Translations under genes and position numbers: made by a program
DNA from: CAYZUC01 sp964481705
GTDB taxonomy: Bacteria > Bacillota > Clostridia > Lachnospirales > Lachnospiraceae
Assembly: GCA_964481705.1 (NCBI GenBank)
Contig: CAYZUC010000007.1
Span: 1 to 53,212, forward strand
Reading direction: 5' to 3'
Length of the DNA stretch: 53,212 nucleotides
Notes under the pieces: generated by a model
What the model was told of the DNA's origin: nothing
Database searches by the model: none
Seen by the model: the letters and a program-made list of their open reading frames with translations, nothing else
Part shown: piece by piece, positions 1 to 8,399 of the stretch
Numbering within the stretch: position 1 is the first letter of the stretch
How the letters are laid out: the number at the start of each line of letters is the position of its first letter

Positions 1-1
1 G

Positions 2-400
2 TTTGAAAAGATAGGTGTAATCAAGGCTCATGCAGAGACTAAAAGCAAAGAGATCATAGATAAGGCCAACAAGGCGATAGACAAGCTCAAAAGAAAGAAT
101 TAATGTATAAACTTCGAGACTGTCTGTAAAGAAGCAGGTGTATCCAGAGCAACTCTTTATAACAATGCATAGCTTAAAGAACGCATGATAAGTCTAAGAG
201 TAATTTCAAAGGCTAGTCCATTGGAAGATGTGGCGGCTGTTAAAAGGATAAAATACAGCTAAAGGATGATAAGATTGCTTCTCTTGGAGAATAAGTAAAA
301 AGTTGGAGGATGATAAAAAGAAACTGATTGTTTGTTAGCTGACTATGAAGAACTTAAATCAATGAATGACTGTGGAAGCAATTAACAAAGAATTACATGC
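2..400 (+). pseudogene. decayed TnpC / DUF6262-like transposition helper
   Basis: The frame beginning at base 2 reads as a lysine-rich helix followed, after in-frame stops near 102 and 168, by the segment NFETVCKEAGVSRATLYNNA. That resembles the helix-turn-helix of the small DUF6262 / TnpC-like proteins encoded with Tn554-type tyrosine recombinases. Further stops and frame losses follow to about 400. The element is cut by the window edge, so I cannot say whether intact tnpA/tnpB genes lie to the left. I infer a dead remnant of a Tn554-like element; the family call rests on one recognisable motif. Confidence 0.55.
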
Positions 401-433
401 AAACAAATTTTAAGCTGTGGAGGAGAAAACGAT

Positions 434-1027
434 ATGCGAAGTGTCATTGGATATACCATAATTGTATGGTTAATTTTCCTTTTGTTTTATATCATAGGAA
501 GAAATATATACAGATTTTATACTAGAGCAGCGGTTCACCATGTAAAAAGTGGTAAGATTTGTTTCCATCCTTCTATTGAGGCACACATATACAAAACTGC
601 GTTAAAACATGATAAGGATTTAAGGAAAAAGCAAAGGATTGAGAGCAATCTTAAAAACATGCCATATAAAGAATTTACGGATTTATCACCGGATTGGTGT
701 GCTGTCAGAGATTTGATTAAACTATCAGCTTTCAAAGATTTGCAAGATAAAGGAGAGAGTTTTCAGTATCGCACAAGTGAGTGGCTCGCAGAGGACGGAC
801 ACATGGGTTATTATGCAGGCCATGTTTCCAAAGATAATTATGATACTGATACGCGGAAGGTTATCGAGGAACTTTTGAAAGACTTTGCTTGGTTTTGCGA
901 ACATACTTGTGGAGAAGTATTTATGGAACAAGTTAGAGTTTTTGAAGATTTCCTGGATAAAAAATATCCGCAGCTTAGTGATTGCCTTGGTCAAATAGTG
1001 AGCCAATACAGAATCGTAAATCGTTAA
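434..1027 (+). CDS. hypothetical membrane-anchored protein
   Basis: This encodes 197 residues of unrecognised function. Residues 5-26 are a hydrophobic segment (IGYTIIVWLIFLLFYIIG) followed by basic residues, consistent with one N-terminal membrane anchor and a cytoplasmic body. The remainder is charged and probably helical, with scattered cysteines but no metal or catalytic motif that I recognise. The start is supported by a GGAGGAG ribosome binding site about 8 bases upstream of the ATG. It lies just after the transposon remnant, so it could be cargo of that element or an ordinary neighbour; the sequence does not decide this. Confidence 0.7.
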   Translation: MRSVIGYTIIVWLIFLLFYIIGRNIYRFYTRAAVHHVKSGKICFHPSIEAHIYKTALKHDKDLRKKQRIESNLKNMPYKEFTDLSPDWCAVRDLIKLSAFKDLQDKGESFQYRTSEWLAEDGHMGYYAGHVSKDNYDTDTRKVIEELLKDFAWFCEHTCGEVFMEQVRVFEDFLDKKYPQLSDCLGQIVSQYRIVNR

Positions 1028-1141
1028 ATTCCAGCTTGCCGAATTAGTTATCATTTCGACAACCTACGATTTGTAGTTTATTTAGTTATGGTTATTCTTT
1101 AGGATTCCAAAACCCCTAATTCAAAAAGCTATTTTAGTCTC

Positions 1142-1165
1142 TGTCTGTTCACGAAGTGAATGACA
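1142..1165. promoter_or_regulatory. inverted repeat in the 1028-1297 intergenic region
   Basis: TTCAC-GAA-GTGAA is a perfect 5-bp dyad (1148-1160), with outer arms TGTC and GACA extending it to 1142-1165. There is no T-tract after it, so an operator or RNA hairpin is more likely than a terminator. Two TATAAT hexamers (1193-1198 and 1212-1217) follow and could serve the gene at 1298, but neither has a convincing -35 element. Confidence 0.35.
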
Positions 1166-1297
1166 TGGATATTATTATTATCTTATTTAGTATATAATGA
1201 AAAAAAGAAGGTATAATGCCGATAGATAATTATGGTATTTGGATGAAAATAAAAGGATGATGAAGGGTACAACCTAAAAGACCGGAGGAAGAATGAT

Positions 1298-1693
1298 ATG
1301 GCAATTGCACAAAGGAAGGCATGTTTTGAAAGTAATATTCAGAAGGTATGGGACATCGTTACTTCTATGGAAAATTATCAGTGGCGCAGTGACTTAAGCA
1401 AAATAGAAGTTGTAGATGAGAAACAGTTTATCGAGTATACGAAAGAAGGCTATGCAACTACTTTTATCATCACAGATACAAAACCATGTGAACGTTGGGA
1501 ATTTGATATGGAAAATGATAATATGAAGGGACACTGGATTGGAGTCTTTCGTAAAAAGGGTGATAAAACGGAAATAGATTTTACCGAAGAAGTGACAGCC
1601 AAGAAACTGATTATGAAGCCATTTGTAAAAGGTTACTTGAAAAAACAGCAGGAGCAATATATTTTAGACTTGAGGAAGGAACTGCAAATATGA
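1298..1693 (+). CDS. SRPBCC (START-like) family protein
   Basis: The 131 residues have the layout of SRPBCC / polyketide-cyclase-like proteins. There is an N-terminal strand leading to VWDIVTSMENYQWRSDLSKI, a middle of alternating strands with a conserved Trp (ERWEFDMEN), and a long C-terminal helix from about residue 105. Such proteins bind hydrophobic ligands in a helix-grip fold, but the ligand cannot be told from sequence. CGGAGGAAG sits upstream of the ATG. The stop overlaps the start of the next gene as ATGA, so the two are probably translationally coupled. Family assignment is fairly firm; the specific role is unknown. Confidence 0.75.
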   Translation: MAIAQRKACFESNIQKVWDIVTSMENYQWRSDLSKIEVVDEKQFIEYTKEGYATTFIITDTKPCERWEFDMENDNMKGHWIGVFRKKGDKTEIDFTEEVTAKKLIMKPFVKGYLKKQQEQYILDLRKELQI

Positions 1694-2079
1694 ACAAGAC
1701 AGTCACAATTATAGGTGGTTCTGATGGACCGACATCAGTTTTTATTGCAGGTAAAGTAGGATCCAATATTGCATTTCTTATCTGGATGATTATTGGATTG
1801 GTAATAATCGGACTGGGTGTTCACACAGTCTTTTCAAAGAAAGCAATTGGATTCTGGGCAAATATGAAAGCTCCGGAGGTTAGTGATGTAAGAAAGTACA
1901 ACCATGCTGCCGGAAAGCTTCTGATTATCTATGGTGGGATTTTTGTGCTTTTGGGAATTCCATTGCTTATGGGACAGAATTCACCGTTTATTATACTCTC
2001 AGTTTTAGGAGTATTCTTTGAAACAATCATAATTATGGCTGTATTTATTTTGGCTATTGAAAACAAATACAAAAAGTAA
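1690..2079 (+). CDS. small membrane protein with GGSDGPT motif
   Basis: This is a 129-residue protein with three hydrophobic stretches (about 28-48, 76-96 and 99-122). The first 18 residues, TVTIIGGSDGPTSVFIAGK, closely resemble the conserved GGADGPT(A/S)IF segment of sodium-translocating decarboxylase beta subunits (OadB/GcdB). The protein is far too short to be such a subunit, which is a polytopic protein of roughly 350-430 residues. The body, with a loop containing KAIGFWANMKAPEV and then AAGKLLIIYGGIF, faintly resembles DUF3784/SdpI-type small membrane proteins. The gene overlaps the SRPBCC gene by 4 bases. I do not know its function. Confidence 0.7.
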   Translation: MNKTVTIIGGSDGPTSVFIAGKVGSNIAFLIWMIIGLVIIGLGVHTVFSKKAIGFWANMKAPEVSDVRKYNHAAGKLLIIYGGIFVLLGIPLLMGQNSPFIILSVLGVFFETIIIMAVFILAIENKYKK

Positions 2080-2116
2080 GGTACAAAAGATAAGTGGAAA
2101 CAAAGGAGGAAGAAAG

Positions 2117-2872
2117 ATGGATTTCATTCAATTAACACATGAGAATATGGAACAGGAACATATTTGCTGTGCGATATCAAACAACAAAGACATTCAGGTG
2201 AGTTCCAAAAAGAACTGGCTGGATGCGAGATTGGACGAAGGTCTTGTATTCTTAAAATGCGATGTGCGTGGAAAATGCTTTATCGAGTATATCCCGGCTG
2301 AAAATGCTTGGGCGCCGGTTGAGGCGGAAGGCTATATGTATATTGACTGTCTGTGGGTATCGGGTCAATTCAAAGGACATGGTTATTCGAATCTTCTGCT
2401 TGAAAAGTGTATTGAGGATAGTAAAGCAAAAGGAAAAAAAGGTTTGATTACACTATCCTCCAAGAAGAAGATGGGATTCCTGTCTGATCAGAAGTATATG
2501 AGCTACAAAGGATTTGAAACCATTGACAGGGCAGATCCCTATTTTGAACTGATGTACCTTCCTTTTGACAAAAGTGCTTCTAAGCCCCAATTTAAGGATA
2601 CCGTACATGACCATTCCAATATACCGGATGGACTTGTATTATTTTATACGAATCAATGCCCATTTACGGCAAAATATGTTCCAATCATGGAGCAGTTTGC
2701 TAAGAATCGTGGAGTCGATATGAAGGTCATTCATATCGATTCGAAAGAGATGGCGCAGAGTGCTCCCAGTCCGTTTACGACGTTTAATCTTTACTATAAT
2801 AAGGAATTTCTTACCCATGAAATTCTGTCGGATAAGAAATTTCAAAAGGTTCTTGAGAGTAAGGGATTATAG
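2117..2872 (+). CDS. GNAT N-acetyltransferase with C-terminal YoaP domain
   Basis: The protein has 251 residues. The N-terminal half has an acetyltransferase layout, with the acetyl-CoA-binding strand-loop region near DCLWVSGQFKGHGYSNLLLE. The C-terminal part (about 165-251), with LVLFYTNQCPFTAKYVPIME, matches the YoaP-like extension found on some Firmicute GNAT proteins; its CPFT segment recalls a thioredoxin-like active site with one Cys. The start chosen is the ATG at 2117, preceded by AAAGGAGGAAGAAAG. An in-frame ATG at 2057 lies inside the previous gene and lacks a comparable site. The substrate is unknown. Confidence 0.8.
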   Translation: MDFIQLTHENMEQEHICCAISNNKDIQVSSKKNWLDARLDEGLVFLKCDVRGKCFIEYIPAENAWAPVEAEGYMYIDCLWVSGQFKGHGYSNLLLEKCIEDSKAKGKKGLITLSSKKKMGFLSDQKYMSYKGFETIDRADPYFELMYLPFDKSASKPQFKDTVHDHSNIPDGLVLFYTNQCPFTAKYVPIMEQFAKNRGVDMKVIHIDSKEMAQSAPSPFTTFNLYYNKEFLTHEILSDKKFQKVLESKGL

Positions 2873-2877
2873 ATTAT

Positions 2878-4263
2878 TTACCGACGGAACTCTTCGAGTA
2901 ATTCGGATTTGATGTTGCTTAATTTTACAGATTCCATCACTTCGGAAAATCCCATGAGATCTTCGGAGACTTCGTTTTTCATTCTTCTTGGAAGAGTGAA
3001 GATATCCTTGGTCTCGTTCATCAGACGGACGGATATTTCATGAAATTTCTCCGCAAGTGGTGGGACAGTGGATAACTGTCCACTGTTCTTTAATTCAATC
3101 ACTTCTTCATAGCGTTTATGAGCTTGATGTACGCTGTCCTCCCATGAGATATAGATCTCGTCCATGGCATTCTGTCCGACTTCGCGGACATGATTCAAAT
3201 CCTTACAAACAGTAGATAAAAGAGAACACATGGATTCTGCGTCTTCTTCTATAATATATCCGTTTCTGTTACTTGTGATACCTTCCGCAGCACAGCTGTC
3301 TTTGATTAATACACTGGCAAGACCGCAGGCAGCAGCTTCGCGCACAACAATACCATTGGTATCATAAGTGGAAGGGAACAGGAATAAGTCGGCTCTTGTA
3401 TTCCAGGCGCGTAAAACATTTCGGTCGTAAACAGGACCGACAAATAGACATCGATCAGGTCGTTTTTCAGCTTGTCCCATAAGGCCTGCTTTTTGAGCCT
3501 GTTCTTTTAAAGTGTTTTCATCCGGTCCGCTTCCGATGAAGATCATACGAAAATCCTGACCAAGTGAATCCAGTTTTGCAAGTGCATTCAAAATGAGTGG
3601 CAGACCTTTGTAATTAATGATACGACCTACGTATAAAAAGATCGGAATTCCTTCTGGCAGGTCAAAGGAAGCTACGACCTTTTCTACTTCGCTGTCGGCT
3701 ACTCTGCCTTTTGCAAAATCCACCCCATTATTCATGACACGATAATCACCTTCATAGCCTAGAGAGCGTAAATTTGCTCCGGCTCCATTGCTGACTACCC
3801 ATACTTCATCACAGGCAGAAATATTGTTTACTAGTGCTTTGATGGTTTCTTTCTGTATAAATCTATCCTTTACGGCTTTTGCTATATCAATATCAAATTT
3901 TGTATGGTATGTAAAAACCAGTGGTGCATTGCATTTTACACGAAGCATGCGGGCTAGAATTGTGGATGCGACAGGACAATGGGAATGAATAATGTCCGGT
4001 CCAAACTTTGTCATCTCAGAAATTTCACTGATATTCAGAGGATTACCAACACGATAGCCTTTTACGATTTTCGTCGTGTCAAAGCTCTGATAGGGTATGA
4101 CCTGATAAGGATAAATGGAGTAATCTGTGTCAGGGTATCTTGGTGTACCAACAACAACCTCTGCCAGCTTTTCTTCCTGCATGATTTTTGCATAGTTCAT
4201 GACTACATTTGCAACACCATCAATAATGGGAGGAAAAGAATCATTTAGTAAGCATACTTTCAT
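2878..4263 (-). CDS. GT4 family glycosyltransferase
   Basis: The 461 residues have the two-Rossmann layout of GT-B glycosyltransferases. The N-terminal domain opens MKVCLLNDSFPPIIDGVANV, with the acceptor-side signature HSHCP near residue 95. The C-terminal nucleotide-sugar domain has FLYVGRIINYKGLPLILNAL, then the donor-binding segment FPSTYDTNGIVVREAAACG. This resembles bacterial diacylglycerol glucosyl/galactosyl transferases and related cell-envelope enzymes, but acceptor and donor are not fixed by sequence. The ATG at 4263 has GGAG seven bases upstream; an in-frame TTG at 4275 overlaps that site and is less likely. It is transcribed alone and convergent with the GNAT-YoaP gene. Confidence 0.85.
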   Translation of the reverse strand: MKVCLLNDSFPPIIDGVANVVMNYAKIMQEEKLAEVVVGTPRYPDTDYSIYPYQVIPYQSFDTTKIVKGYRVGNPLNISEISEMTKFGPDIIHSHCPVASTILARMLRVKCNAPLVFTYHTKFDIDIAKAVKDRFIQKETIKALVNNISACDEVWVVSNGAGANLRSLGYEGDYRVMNNGVDFAKGRVADSEVEKVVASFDLPEGIPIFLYVGRIINYKGLPLILNALAKLDSLGQDFRMIFIGSGPDENTLKEQAQKAGLMGQAEKRPDRCLFVGPVYDRNVLRAWNTRADLFLFPSTYDTNGIVVREAAACGLASVLIKDSCAAEGITSNRNGYIIEEDAESMCSLLSTVCKDLNHVREVGQNAMDEIYISWEDSVHQAHKRYEEVIELKNSGQLSTVPPLAEKFHEISVRLMNETKDIFTLPRRMKNEVSEDLMGFSEVMESVKLSNIKSELLEEFRR

Positions 4264-4388
4264 TGCATTCTCCAATCTGGGAAATCTATTTATTACAATA
4301 ATTTGTGAGGTCTTATACGTATGAATATCATTATACTATGTTAATAGAGCATTGTCGAATTGCAAATATTGTGGGAATTCTCCATAAA

Positions 4389-4982
4389 GTGTATAGTAAA
4401 AATAAGAAAAACAAAACCTTAGTTGCATACTTGTTGCTGTTAACACTTAGTGCTTTTTTGATTGGTTGTTCCAGTACGAATCAAAAGGAGCTTACATCCA
4501 ATCAAGAGTCGGATGTAATAGCGATGAATGAGACACGAGAATCCTCAACTGTTGGTAACTACAACATTGATATTGAGTCCGCGGTAGAAGGGCATCCAAG
4601 TGGTGATGCCATTTTCCAGACTTCCGATACATGGAAGGATACGGATACAACAGACACCGAGATAAACGTGGAATTTTATTTTTATGACTACAGCATTAAG
4701 GAGGATGTTTCGGATATTTTTCAATATGATTCGTTCGATACATGTGATACAATTAGTACATATAATGATGTTGTGTATTATAGAATTGATGATAAAGGAA
4801 GTTCTCCAGAAGTACATTTTTATTTCATTCAGGATGAGAACAGCTATATGAGGGTGGACGCTTGTGTTATCTGCAGATTTGATGAAGCGGGAAGTTTCAT
4901 TGACACAGATGTCGATTTGCAGGATTATGTGGATCAGATGTCACTTTGGGATTCTTTGAAAATTACTGTAAAAAGATTATAG
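4389..4982 (+). CDS. predicted lipoprotein, unknown function
   Basis: A basic N-terminus (SKNKKNK), a hydrophobic stretch and the lipobox FLIGC define a lipoprotein signal peptide. The mature Asp/Ser/Thr-rich domain starts at that Cys and shows no family motif I know. The frame is open from an ATG at 4305, which would place the Cys at residue 55, too far for a signal peptide. A GTG at 4389 would place it at residue 27, so I prefer that start, although no strong ribosome binding site precedes it. It is followed in the same direction by two membrane protein genes. Confidence 0.6.
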   Translation: MYSKNKKNKTLVAYLLLLTLSAFLIGCSSTNQKELTSNQESDVIAMNETRESSTVGNYNIDIESAVEGHPSGDAIFQTSDTWKDTDTTDTEINVEFYFYDYSIKEDVSDIFQYDSFDTCDTISTYNDVVYYRIDDKGSSPEVHFYFIQDENSYMRVDACVICRFDEAGSFIDTDVDLQDYVDQMSLWDSLKITVKRL

Positions 4983-5033
4983 TTTAGAAAGTAAAGAGAA
5001 ATACTTTTAATAAATACTAAGGAGAGCATAATT

Positions 5034-5711
5034 TTGCAAAACGATAAAATAGGAAATGAGCTGATAGAAAACGAAAAAAACGTGAATGAAAAAAAGAGGT
5101 TTCATCCAGCCTATATCCTGGCGATAGTCTATGTAATTACTGTTTATCTGGTACCGATTATGTTTTGTGTTATGTGTGGAGAAGGTAAAGAGGGAAAAGT
5201 GAATCCTTTTTGGTTTATTTTAGCCCCTATCCTTTTTGGAATTATTAATTTGGTTTATGTGTGTAAGCAAAAGGGAAAAATTGACAGAATGGTTCTGTGT
5301 AAATGCTCTGTTTGGATGAAATGCTTATTGATACCTTTTTATCTTTTGGGAGCATTACTCATTGTTTTTCTGTTTCTTATGATGTTTACACCGGTAGTAA
5401 TTATGATGTTCTTTTCACCATTTGTAATTTTTGTTTTATGTGTTTTAGGATGGCTTTTTATGGTAGGTGCTGCCCCATTTTCCATTGCATATATTGTTGA
5501 ATCATGGAAGCAGGGAATACATAAGAAGGTAGTGTGCGTAATTGCTGCCATTGCGCAGTTCTTTTTTACTGTGGATGTTATTTCGGTTATTTATCTCGCG
5601 GTGAAGGAAAGGAATTACGCAAAAATGGCTCGCATAAAGGAAATGAGAGAACAGCAGATTCATGAAGAACAAGTAAATGAAATCCAGGCAGATGCCACAA
5701 ATAATGCATAG
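5034..5711 (+). CDS. multi-pass membrane protein, unknown function
   Basis: The 225 residues have a charged N-terminus and about five hydrophobic segments: roughly 26-46, 61-76, 97-115, 118-148 and 165-190. A charged, probably coiled C-terminal tail is rich in Glu, Gln and Arg (MREQQIHEEQVNEI). The start is TTG at 5034, supported by AAGGAG eight bases upstream; no ATG nearby is better. It sits between the lipoprotein and the YugP-like gene, with 30 bases to the latter, suggesting one transcript. No catalytic motif is visible. Confidence 0.7.
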   Translation: MQNDKIGNELIENEKNVNEKKRFHPAYILAIVYVITVYLVPIMFCVMCGEGKEGKVNPFWFILAPILFGIINLVYVCKQKGKIDRMVLCKCSVWMKCLLIPFYLLGALLIVFLFLMMFTPVVIMMFFSPFVIFVLCVLGWLFMVGAAPFSIAYIVESWKQGIHKKVVCVIAAIAQFFFTVDVISVIYLAVKERNYAKMARIKEMREQQIHEEQVNEIQADATNNA

Positions 5712-5741
5712 GCTTGAGATATACAAAGGAGGAAAAAGAAA

Positions 5742-6527
5742 ATGAATAGTATTGTAGACAGTATGTCATCATTTGCATCAGCGGGGGTAGCGATTGCCTT
5801 GTGCGTCGTAGTTGTTTTAATTGTAATTCTATCGATTGTTTCCATGATTGTATCGATTGTATTGGCAATTGCTTATATTCGCTACAATCACAAGAAAAAT
5901 AGTCTTGGAATGAGTGGGTATGATATTGCGAGAAGAGTTTTGGATGAGAATGGTTTGAGCCAAATCAAGGTGTCCGCTACGGGTTCTATTTTATTTGGTA
6001 ACAGCTACAGCCATTATTTTAAAAAGGTTCGTCTTCGCCGTTGGACCTATAAGAAGCTAAGCGTTGCTTCTATGGTTATGGCAGTTCAGAAATCGGCTCT
6101 TGCCCTTTTGGATAAAGAACAGGATCCGGATATGATAAAGAGAAACAAATTGATTCCCATTGTAACGTTTGGACCATTCGCATTTATTCCGCTTTTGATT
6201 GTCGGAGTGGTATTGGATGCAATCGTGTTCCATACACAGGGTACCTTTACCATGATTTGTATTGTGGTTGGTTTGCTTTTCTATGTATATTCCTTTGTGC
6301 TGTCTTTGATGTTCTTAAGAACAGAAAAGAAGGCTCAGGAGCGTTCGCTTGTTATGATGAGAGAACAGGCATATGCAAACGATCAGGAAATCGAAATGGC
6401 AAGAAAGTTATTCCGTCTATATAATATTGAATACGTAAATAATATGATTATGGCGCTACTCGAACTAATCTACAATATTCTGAGAATTGCTTTGATTATT
6501 ATGGACAAGGGGTCCTCGAGATCCTGA
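5742..6527 (+). CDS. YugP-like (peptidase_Zn_2) protein lacking the zinc motif
   Basis: The 261 residues follow the YugP neutral zinc metallopeptidase plan: an N-terminal membrane helix (about 15-46), ARRVLDENGLSQIKV (63-77), a strand region RLRRWTYKKLSVAS, then membrane helices and a C-terminal helix pair. In YugP the segment after SVAS holds the HEVGH zinc-binding helix. Here the aligned residues (116-120) read QKSAL, and the later Glu-containing VEFNAS segment is replaced by FLRTEKKAQ. The fold appears kept but catalytic residues are lost, so I infer a non-catalytic homologue. AAAGGAGG precedes the ATG. It is probably co-transcribed with the upstream membrane protein. Confidence 0.7.
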   Translation: MNSIVDSMSSFASAGVAIALCVVVVLIVILSIVSMIVSIVLAIAYIRYNHKKNSLGMSGYDIARRVLDENGLSQIKVSATGSILFGNSYSHYFKKVRLRRWTYKKLSVASMVMAVQKSALALLDKEQDPDMIKRNKLIPIVTFGPFAFIPLLIVGVVLDAIVFHTQGTFTMICIVVGLLFYVYSFVLSLMFLRTEKKAQERSLVMMREQAYANDQEIEMARKLFRLYNIEYVNNMIMALLELIYNILRIALIIMDKGSSRS

Positions 6528-6550
6528 TGTGAAACAGAAAGGGAGAAGGA

Positions 6551-7237
6551 ATGAATCGGATTTTTTTGGTGGAGGATGATTTGAGCCTGATACAGGGTCT
6601 GTCTTTTGCAGTTGAGAAACAAGGCTACTCGCTTGAGATGGCCAGGACTTGCGAGGAAGCATTGCAGAAATGGGCAGATGGAAAATATGACCTTGTTGTT
6701 CTGGATGTTTCGCTGCCGGATGGAACCGGTTATGAATTGTGTAAGACTTTTCGTCAGACTTCCAAGATTCCGATTATGTTTCTCACCGCTGCCGACGAGG
6801 AAATGGATATTATTATGGGGCTTGATATTGGAGCCGATGACTACATAACCAAGCCCTTTAAACTGGCGGTCCTGCTATCCAGAATCAATGCTCTGCTTCG
6901 ACGGAGCAATGAGTATGTGCAGAATGGGACTGAGTTATGCTCCAACCATATCAAGCTTCAGTTGCTCAAAGGAGAAGTATATAAGGATGAGGAACTGCTC
7001 GAACTGACATCAGGTGAATTTCGATTACTACGTCTGTTCATGGAGCATCCGGATCAGGTTCTTTCTTCGGAACAGATTCTGGGGAGATTGTGGGATTGTG
7101 ATGAAAACTATGTGGATAGTAATACGCTTACGGTCTATATTCGTAGATTACGAACTAAGATTGAGGATGATCCGGGGAATCCCAAAAGAATTGTTACCGT
7201 TCGTCGTATGGGTTACAAATGGAGTACTGCAGATTGA
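6551..7237 (+). CDS. OmpR/PhoB-family response regulator
   Basis: The receiver domain (1-115) has the acidic pair at 9-10, phospho-acceptor Asp52 in VVLDVSLPDG, Thr79 and Lys101 in ITKPF. The C-terminal winged helix (about 130-225) ends in the usual TVRRMGYKW. It partners with the kinase gene that begins nine bases after its stop. GGGAGAAGG precedes the ATG. By context it is likely to control the ABC exporter downstream, as in VanR/BceR-type systems; the target promoter is not obvious. Confidence 0.92.
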   Translation: MNRIFLVEDDLSLIQGLSFAVEKQGYSLEMARTCEEALQKWADGKYDLVVLDVSLPDGTGYELCKTFRQTSKIPIMFLTAADEEMDIIMGLDIGADDYITKPFKLAVLLSRINALLRRSNEYVQNGTELCSNHIKLQLLKGEVYKDEELLELTSGEFRLLRLFMEHPDQVLSSEQILGRLWDCDENYVDSNTLTVYIRRLRTKIEDDPGNPKRIVTVRRMGYKWSTAD

Positions 7238-7245
7238 GGTGTAAA

Positions 7246-8283
7246 ATGAAACTTCTGGCAAATAGGAAAATCCGAGTCCTTTTCTTGGAAATACTGGGAT
7301 GCTGTCTGGTATGGATACTTGCGACAGCTTTTATTCCATTTTTTCTTCATGAGAATATAACGTTTATTTTGCTGCTTGTTGCACTAGGTGTGACAGCAGC
7401 AATTTTGTACTTTGTCTATTGTTATTTTAGGGAGCAAAATCAAATGCTTGAGGAGGCAGCAGGTCAGATTACAGAGTATATTTCCGGTAATCGCGATGCC
7501 AGAATCGAGTGTAATGAAGAGGGTGAGCTTTATCATCTGTTCCATGATGTAAATTCTCTGGTTGCTATTTTGAATGCGCAGACGGAAGATGAGATAAGAA
7601 CCAGAGAGTTTCTGAAGGATACGATTGCGGATATTTCCCATCAGCTTAAGACACCACTCGCTGCGTTAAATATTTACAATGGGATCATGCAGGATGCTCC
7701 GGCAGATGTGAAAACCATTGAAAAGTTTGCAGGACTTTCGGAACAGGAGTTGGATCGGATTGAAACGCTCGTTCAGAATCTGTTAAAGATTACAAAATTG
7801 GATGCAGGTACTATTACGATTGACAAGAGCTTGGAAAATGTGGGCGAGATATTGGAGGGGGTAAGAAAGCATTTTGCTTATCGGGCGGAGCAGGAAGGAA
7901 AGGAAATCAGGCTATCTGGTGAGGACGCCGTTTTTTTGCTTTGTGACCGAAACTGGCTGTCAGAGGCAATAGACAATATTGTGAAGAATGCTTTGGATCA
8001 CACCGGAAGTGGTGATTCCATTGCAATTACCTGGAAACAGTTTGCCTCGGTGGTTCAGGTTACGATTAAGGATAATGGTCAGGGAATTCACTCAGAGGAT
8101 ATCCATTATATTTTCAAACGTTTTTATCGAAGTAAGTTCTCGAAAGAGACGCAGGGAGTTGGACTTGGTTTGCCTCTGGCAAAGGCAATTATTGAGGCTC
8201 ATAACGGTACGATCGAGGTGGATAGTGAGCTTGGAAAAGGTACTACTTTTATTATTAATTTTCTAATTCCTACAAATTTGTAG
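7246..8283 (+). CDS. intramembrane-sensing sensor histidine kinase
   Basis: The 345 residues begin with two membrane helices (about 11-34 and 38-60) separated by only a few residues (HENI), so no extracellular sensor domain exists. This is typical of intramembrane-sensing kinases tied to ABC exporters. His132 in DISHQLKTPL is the phospho-acceptor. The ATPase domain shows the N box NIVKNALDH (244-252), the G1 box DNGQG (276-280) and GVGLGLP (304-310). The start at 7246 has GAGGTG upstream; an ATG 27 bases earlier lies inside the regulator gene. It probably senses the activity of the transporter encoded next. Confidence 0.88.
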   Translation: MKLLANRKIRVLFLEILGCCLVWILATAFIPFFLHENITFILLLVALGVTAAILYFVYCYFREQNQMLEEAAGQITEYISGNRDARIECNEEGELYHLFHDVNSLVAILNAQTEDEIRTREFLKDTIADISHQLKTPLAALNIYNGIMQDAPADVKTIEKFAGLSEQELDRIETLVQNLLKITKLDAGTITIDKSLENVGEILEGVRKHFAYRAEQEGKEIRLSGEDAVFLLCDRNWLSEAIDNIVKNALDHTGSGDSIAITWKQFASVVQVTIKDNGQGIHSEDIHYIFKRFYRSKFSKETQGVGLGLPLAKAIIEAHNGTIEVDSELGKGTTFIINFLIPTNL

Positions 8284-8345
8284 GCTTTGATTCATGTTGC
8301 TGTAGGATTCGTGAGTTATTCTTTCCTCATAGGACATATTGGTAT

Positions 8346-8373
8346 GGCAGGTTTCCGATTTGCAAAACCTGCC
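8346..8373 (+). repeat. inverted repeat between the kinase and ABC transporter genes
   Basis: GGCAGGTTT and AAACCTGCC form a perfect 9-bp dyad around a 10-base loop, in the 116-base gap before the ABC ATPase gene. It ends about 14 bases before the AAAGGAGAGG ribosome binding site. There is no T-tract, so it is not a standard terminator. It could be a regulator operator or an RNA stem affecting processing or translation of the transporter message. Confidence 0.6.
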
Positions 8374-8399
8374 GAATATCGTAAAGGAGAGGTTATACG

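Noticed and set aside
1193..1217. Firm promoter calls from the two TATAAT hexamers
   Set aside because: Neither has a credible -35 hexamer at 16-18 bases, so I noted them only in passing.
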